A stretch of DNA of 64,000 nt from Raphanus sativus (Eukaryota; Streptophyta; Magnoliopsida; Brassicales; Brassicaceae), in NCBI RefSeq assembly GCF_000801105.2, contig NW_026615340.1, positions 1 to 64,000 of the forward strand. Direction: 5' to 3'. Positions 59,101 through 64,000 of the stretch are shown here, piece after piece (position 1 is the first letter of the stretch; every line of letters starts with the position of its first letter). The notes below the pieces were generated by a model, which had not been told where the DNA came from, ran no database searches, and saw only the letters and a program-made list of their open reading frames with translations. The position numbers and the translations under genes are program-made.

Positions 59101-60832
59101 ATTATTCTGGACGTGGCTTCTTTAGATTCATCCTTATTCTCTCCAGCCTTATTGGATTGAGGAAGTCTCATCTAACTGGTTTTGCTTTAGTATCTCATTA
59201 TTCTTCTCAGCTTGTAATATATACGAGATCAAATTCGTATAAGTGGTGAAACCTTTTTTCTGTAGGTATATTGTAACAATAGATCCCTTGGATCAGCTGT
59301 GAGGAATGTCTTTTCCAGTAAATCTTCCTCTGTTACCTCTTCACCACATAGTTTCAATTTAGAAACGATTTTGATTTAGAGCTTAGTGATATTCATCTAC
59401 GGATTTAAAGTCCTGAAATCTGAGATTTATCCACTCATGCCTAGCCTTTGGTAATAACACTATTGTGTATCTGGATTTTAACTCTGTCCAAAGGTCTAGA
59501 GGGTTCGAAATATTTAGATACTGATCTCTGAGATCCTCAGTGAGATGTTGGCGAATAATTGTTACTGCCCCATATTTTTCATTTTCAGTTGCATACTCGC
59601 CTTTGATGATACGTTTGTCAAGTCCTCTTATCTTCAGGACAATTGCAGTGTTCATTGCCATTTTTAAATAATTATCTCCAGAGAGATTAAGTTCTGGATA
59701 ATCCAAATTCGACATCTGAAAATATAGATTTTAGAGTCTTATTATTTGACTTATAATCGGATTCAAACAATGCATTTTGGTTTCTTTCAACCTTTTATTT
59801 ATGCAATGTGATTTGGTTTCTTTCAACCTCTAAATTATTCAATTTAATCCGATTTCTTTTAGTCAATATAGCAATGCAACTTTGGTTTCTTTCAACCTTT
59901 GATTTTTATGCAATGCAATCCAATTTTCCATTCAATCTAGCAATCCGATTTTCCCATATGATCAATCAAAAAAATTGTTTCATGATGCAACCTTAGCAAT
60001 CAATGTCTATATGATCAAGATGAGCTAAAAAAATAAATCAGATCAAATAAATGATTCTAGATGATTTAAAAGTAATCGGATTCTAGAGAGAGAAAATATG
60101 GTTTATGGTTTCGAAAATATAGGGTTTTACTTTTTTATAAAAAAATTCGAAACCATTGATCTAAATAGTCATTATATGACTTAAAAAAAATCAGATCAAT
60201 CTTAACAATTATAGCATTTTTCTAATCTTTCAAAGAAAAATGGAAAGTTTTCAGCAACTTATAAAAGACAATTTTTCAAAGACGGAAGTTTTTTAAAAAG
60301 TTAATTTTTGCATTCTAGCAATCTGGAAACATTCAGTTGTGGTTATAAACAAGTTTTAGCAATCTTCCATTATTCTAAAACTAATATGAAAATTTTTAAA
60401 AACCATAAAAGTCAATTTTCACAAAACCGGAAAGTTTTAGAAAAAGTAAAATTTGCAATTTAGTAATCTGGAAAAATCCGAAATTTTTCTAGCAATCTCT
60501 AATGATTCAACCAAAATCAGAATGAGATCCTAACAATCATTTCTAGGTGATTTAAACACTTCAAACAATCACACGCTTTTTATGCAGTTTTTTCGGTATG
60601 AAAAAATTACACTATGCCTTTATGATTAAAAATGAATTTGATGAAACTACTTATAGGGTTTCTTAGTTAGGATTTATCATGAGTTTTGGTGAATTTTAAT
60701 TAATTTTTCGGAATTTATTTGAAGAGGTCAATTTCTGACCAGAAACCGAAAAATCGTTTTCCACATAATTCCAGACCAATGTGTCGGTCCGGTTACATCG
60801 ATCACAATCTGGTACATAGCAGTAAATTATTA
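56030..60832 (-). mobile_element. Minus-strand copia-like element remnant with gag only
   Basis: Two copies of an LTR start are seen on the minus strand: TGTTATGTACCAGATTGTGA at plus 56169 and TGCTATGTACCAGATTGTGA at plus 60832, each followed by a CGA(C/T)(A/G)TAACCGGACC block. The left copy continues into LTR-like DNA (TTATCCACTTAGGATAAACA); the right one diverges after about 45 bp, so the 5' LTR is truncated or replaced. Just inside the left LTR the minus strand has GGGTTTTCCAGGAGAGGTTT and TAATGAGGC, a motif common at the 3' end of plant copia elements. The interior 56.2-59.4 kb is T-rich and shows no RT or integrase. Repeats of GGTTTCTTTCAACC lie in the leader (59.77-59.91 kb). Confidence 0.6.
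59383..59715 (-). pseudogene. Copia Gag N-terminal fragment
   Basis: A 110-residue open frame on the minus strand is a clear copia Gag N-terminus: MSNLDYPELNLSGDNYLKMA, TIIRQHLTEDLRDQYLN, LWTELKSRY, LPKARHEWINLRFQDFKSVDEY. Gag normally continues for another 150 or more residues to a zinc knuckle; here a stop ends it. One Trp of the usual NYLKW motif is replaced by Met. Relic or start of a non-autonomous element. Confidence 0.85.
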
Positions 60833-61051
60833 ATAGAAAGTTAAACAAGCTCTAGTAGAATAGGACTATTGAAAAGTTCAAAATAGACATAGACTTCATC
60901 ACAAAAAAAAAAAACATAGACTTCATCTTCTTCTTCAACACTTGTTGAGTCAACACAACAGCTTTCTTTCTGTACTTCTTCTTTTCTCATCTCATCTCAT
61001 CTCAACTCTTCTTCTTCTGTCTATCCTCCCTCCCTTTTCTGTAACTAAACG
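60833..61051. promoter_or_regulatory. Upstream flank and leader of F-box copy E
   Basis: A pyrimidine-rich leader (CTTCATCTTCTTCTTC, TCTCATCTCATCTCATCTC) typical of plant 5' untranslated regions runs up to the start codon. No clear TATA box. Confidence 0.4.
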
Positions 61052-63966
61052 ATGAGCTTATCATCTTGTTGGAGTCGCCCTAAGCAAAAATCTGTAGAAA
61101 ATAAAACTCTTCCAATGATCAGTCTCACGGATCCTCCTCCGACAAGACCCGCCCAAAACCCTAACACTAACCCTAGCTCCGTCCAAGCCGATTCGATAAT
61201 CTCATCGCTCCTTTCATTTCCCTCTTCCACTCCTTTCTCCATCGCCTGCTCCTTCGATCGTGAGCTCGAGAACGCTCTCGCCTCTGCTTCAGACGACGCC
61301 TCTGTTCAGGATCGTCTCCTGAATCGAACTATCTATCTCGCGTCGGTTCTTCTAGAATCCACTAAACGACGCTTCCGCGAGAGAGCTTCTGCTCACAACG
61401 CCCTTTCGTGGGTCCTCCCTCCCGAACTCACAGTCAAGGTAATTAATCAAAATTGATTATTAGATCTTTCTACGAATCTGGGAAGTGTTTTGAGTAATAT
61501 GTTAGCTTGGGTTGCTTTTTTTAGGTGTTTTCGAAGCTTGATACAAAGTCTTTGATGCAAGTGGCGGCGTGCTGCACCGTGTTTAACAAATGTGCTATGG
61601 ATCGTTCCTCTTACGCCCACATCGACTTGACTACAGCTACCAGACAAGCTGATAACGAAGTTGTATGTACCATGATCCATCGTGCTGGTAAAGAACTCAG
61701 GTGCAAATTTTTAAATTTTATTTTGTGGTAACTTCTAGTATATAGCTTAGGGCTAGGACTTATTACTCGGGATCAGGATCCAATCCTAGATCTGTTCCGA
61801 GAATGGATATCCAAGATGCCCGGATCCTGATCTTGATAGGAAAATCTTGGATCGGATTCGGATATATATTGACTTTTAGACCGGATATCCAAATTTTGTA
61901 ATATCTAGACATCTAGACGGATATCCGAAAGCCATAGATCTAGATATCCGGATCCCGTCTCAGTCCTAAATTATAACTTACTGCATTCAATAATGTGGGA
62001 TTACTCACTCTCTTGGCTTTTGTTGATTTGAACTTTGGTCTATGTTTATGCTTTTGTAGATCCATCAAGCTTGGTCATGTTATTCGGCGATATGGACCTG
62101 AACCTAATCCAATGTGTTTTAATGGACCTTTTCTTTACTCACTCTCCTATAATTATGGTTTTCTTGGGTATGTCTCTCATCAAAATTTGTCCCCAATACA
62201 ATCTCATCATGCCTTGTTATTCCCAGAATCCATTTGTTTATGGCTAATGAATGCCTTTGGGAGATAATAAAATAGAATCAAATCAAGAATAAAAATCGAC
62301 TTGAAATCTCTGGCTTCACTAGTTTCATGCTCAAGAAAATATTCATTTAATCTTCTAATTTGCTGTCATCTTTTTTTTTTCCCATTCAAATAGGAGGCAA
62401 TTGAGAAGCCTACGGCTTTACAATATCGGACCGATGAACTACAATTCATTAAGCAACGTGTTGTCAGTTTGTTCGAGTCTCACTGATCTGAGGATTGTTG
62501 GATCGTAAGTTTTCTTATTTATTTTTGAGTTTTATGGAATTTCTTCATGTTCCCTATTCCTTTGTGCAGAAGAGGTATAATATTGTCATCTTATGTTGTT
62601 TTGTTATTTTTAAATTCTGTTAGTTCTTTGTGCGCCATGATTGATATATATATAGTCCATTTATTCTTTGTTTCATGTGGAAGCAGTTGTGTATTTACGC
62701 ATCTATTTATGACCCTGTCAAAAAAATGTCGTCTGATAGAGCACCTGTGCTTAGTGAGCTCTCACCCCGTAGGTAAGTAAAAGCTTCTCCACTAAATCGC
62801 TGTGGAGCTTATTGTTTTGTTTGCTCCCAGGTTTTCTCAAGCTTGCCTAATGTGTAACAGGTACAATAGACGCGTCAGCAGGTTCACACTTGATAGAGTT
62901 GGTGACCAAGTCCCCCTACTTAACTTCTCTAACACTCGTAGGTTTTCAACTAACCAATGAAATGGCCCGAAATATTGTTGAGGTATATGGCTTCTATTTA
63001 TTTTCTCTCTTTAATTGGATTACCATCTATGCTTTTACAGAAGACCAATAATGTTTTGGATGTTATCTGCAGAATTCTCGAAGACTGAAGTATCTGAATT
63101 TGTCCAGATCGCCTAAAATCAATGGTCATTTTTTGAGGTGCAAATACAAAAAAAAATGTTAATAGCTCATTTTCCTTTAAAATTCGTTATTATCATAAGT
63201 TGACATAGCACAAAATATTGCTGGTGGTAGGGATTTGGGAAATAGCTGCAAAGAGAGTCCACTTAAGACTCTAATAATGCGCAACTGCGTTAAACTAGAG
63301 GAGGTAAAAGACTCATAATAACAAGTTTTGAGTTGTTAACATCAGTCTCTTGCTTGATCCTTACACTTACTGACCTTTGATGTTTCAGACAGAAGTCTTG
63401 GAACTTTGTAACTCCTTAATGAAAGGAAACTTCAAATTCATTCGTCACATTGTAAGTTTTTTTTATAGAAATGATTTATGCCAGATTTTATGGATGAAAA
63501 AGTATTTAAGCTTGGTTTACTCTAAGTCGTATTCGTCTTCTTGGTTTGCTTTACTCTAATAGGATGTTTCAAGCAACAACGGCTTAGTTTCTGATGGTGG
63601 CGTGAGATCTAGATCTTACAACCCTACGTAACTGATTAACCACCCTTCATTGTTAAACATCTTACCAACGGGGCTCACTGAGTTGTGGTGTGTGTTGTAG
63701 GTTTCCTCTGGAGAAGCTGAAAGAAGAAAGACCAGATGTGACACTTGTGGCGGATTTTCCATTAGAAAGGTCTTCTCCATCCATTTATTATCGTTAGGAC
63801 TTTTAAAGTAATTTGATCAGAGAATTAAAAATAATGCAGGTCAGGGAAGCGTTATCTTGTGGAAGGGGATGACGAAGAGCTGAGGGAGATAGAGATGATG
63901 GAAGCCAAGAACGATGAAGTTGATGATGATGATGATGACGACTCGTTTGACGATGACGATGATTGA
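61052..63966 (+). CDS. SKIP17-like F-box/RNI protein, copy E
   Basis: The most complete member on this side. Exons: 61052-61438, 61525-61700, 62060-62167, 62394-62504, 62687-62772, 62861-62982, 63073-63137, 63231-63303, 63389-63451, 63563-63627, 63701-63769, 63840-63966, giving 483 residues with all phases consistent. The ATG at 61115 (MISLTD) aligns better with copy D and would give 462 residues; both are open. F-box in exon 2 (VFSKLDTKSLMQVAACC); RNI-like pieces SLTDLRIVGS, YLTSLTLVGF and RLKYLNLSRSPK; conserved FPLEKLKEERPDVTL in exon 11; a strongly acidic Asp-rich C-terminus (DDDDDDD...DDDDD). Predicted role: SCF E3 ligase substrate receptor. A transposon sits in intron 2. Confidence 0.87.
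61750..61971. mobile_element. GGATATCC-rich element in intron 2 of copy E
   Basis: A 222-bp insert with end motifs TAGGACT / AGTCCTA inverted and GGATCC / GGATATCC motifs throughout, flanked by TATAGCTTA (61741-61749) and TATAACTTA (61972-61980), a 9-bp duplication with one mismatch. Same family as 42179-42716. Non-coding. Confidence 0.6.
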
Positions 63967-64000
63967 TGATTGGAGGAATTGTTAATCAATATATACCAGC

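Noticed and set aside
1..64000. CRISPR arrays, operons, tRNA or rRNA genes
   Set aside because: Plant nuclear DNA; no cloverleaf-like or rRNA sequence was noticed, and the tRNA-like motifs found are retroelement primer sites.

Overview
The window is nuclear DNA of a crucifer, most likely a Brassica or close relative such as Raphanus. The evidence is a PsaD gene of Arabidopsis type, a tandem family of SKIP17-like F-box genes with twelve short exons each, Athila and copia retroelements, Arabidopsis-style Helitron ends (…CTAG with flanking A/T), and AT-rich intergenic DNA. From memory, PSAD1 and the SKIP17-like genes sit together in Arabidopsis (At4g02733 to At4g02770), so this looks like the syntenic block swollen by transposons. 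All genes are on the + strand.

Layout. 1-10.1 kb is a nest of transposons: an hAT-like end fragment abuts a broken Athila pol. The Athila 3' half follows (integrase, spliced leader, ORF-1-family protein, two polypurine tracts, 3' LTR) and lies inside the gag of a minus-strand copia element, which also carries a PIF-type MITE. 10.1-15.9 kb holds two Helitrons and a foldback element. 16.1-16.7 kb is the intact intronless PsaD gene. 17-19.7 kb is a decayed PIF/Harbinger element with divergent Myb-like ORF1 and transposase separated by about 100-bp tandem repeats. 19.8-24.7 kb holds two more Helitrons and a Stowaway MITE.

From 24.8 kb to the end lie five tandem F-box genes, here called A to E: A 24832-27834, B 38075-40751, C 45240-48782, D 49545-52270 and E 61052-63966. 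I traced all twelve exons in each. A, B and E read open through every junction. C has two frameshifts and D has one. The proteins would be substrate adaptors of SCF ubiquitin ligases: an F-box in exon 2, RNI/leucine-rich repeats in exons 4-9, and an acidic or serine-rich tail. Between them lie a complete young gag-only LTR retrotransposon (29909-34463) inserted in a degenerate telomere-like array, a Helitron, several MITEs, a probable solo LTR, a 5'-truncated LINE with perfect 17-bp duplications, and a gag-bearing copia remnant.

The only genes with an obvious host function are PsaD (photosystem I) and the F-box family. The best leads are the birth-and-death state of the F-box array (an exonised intron, paired frameshifts, a conversion-like patch), the bidirectional repeat array in the Harbinger element, and the gag-only retrotransposon. 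I saw no tRNA, rRNA or CRISPR. Exon boundaries and repeat ends were placed by eye from consensus sites and paralogue comparison.
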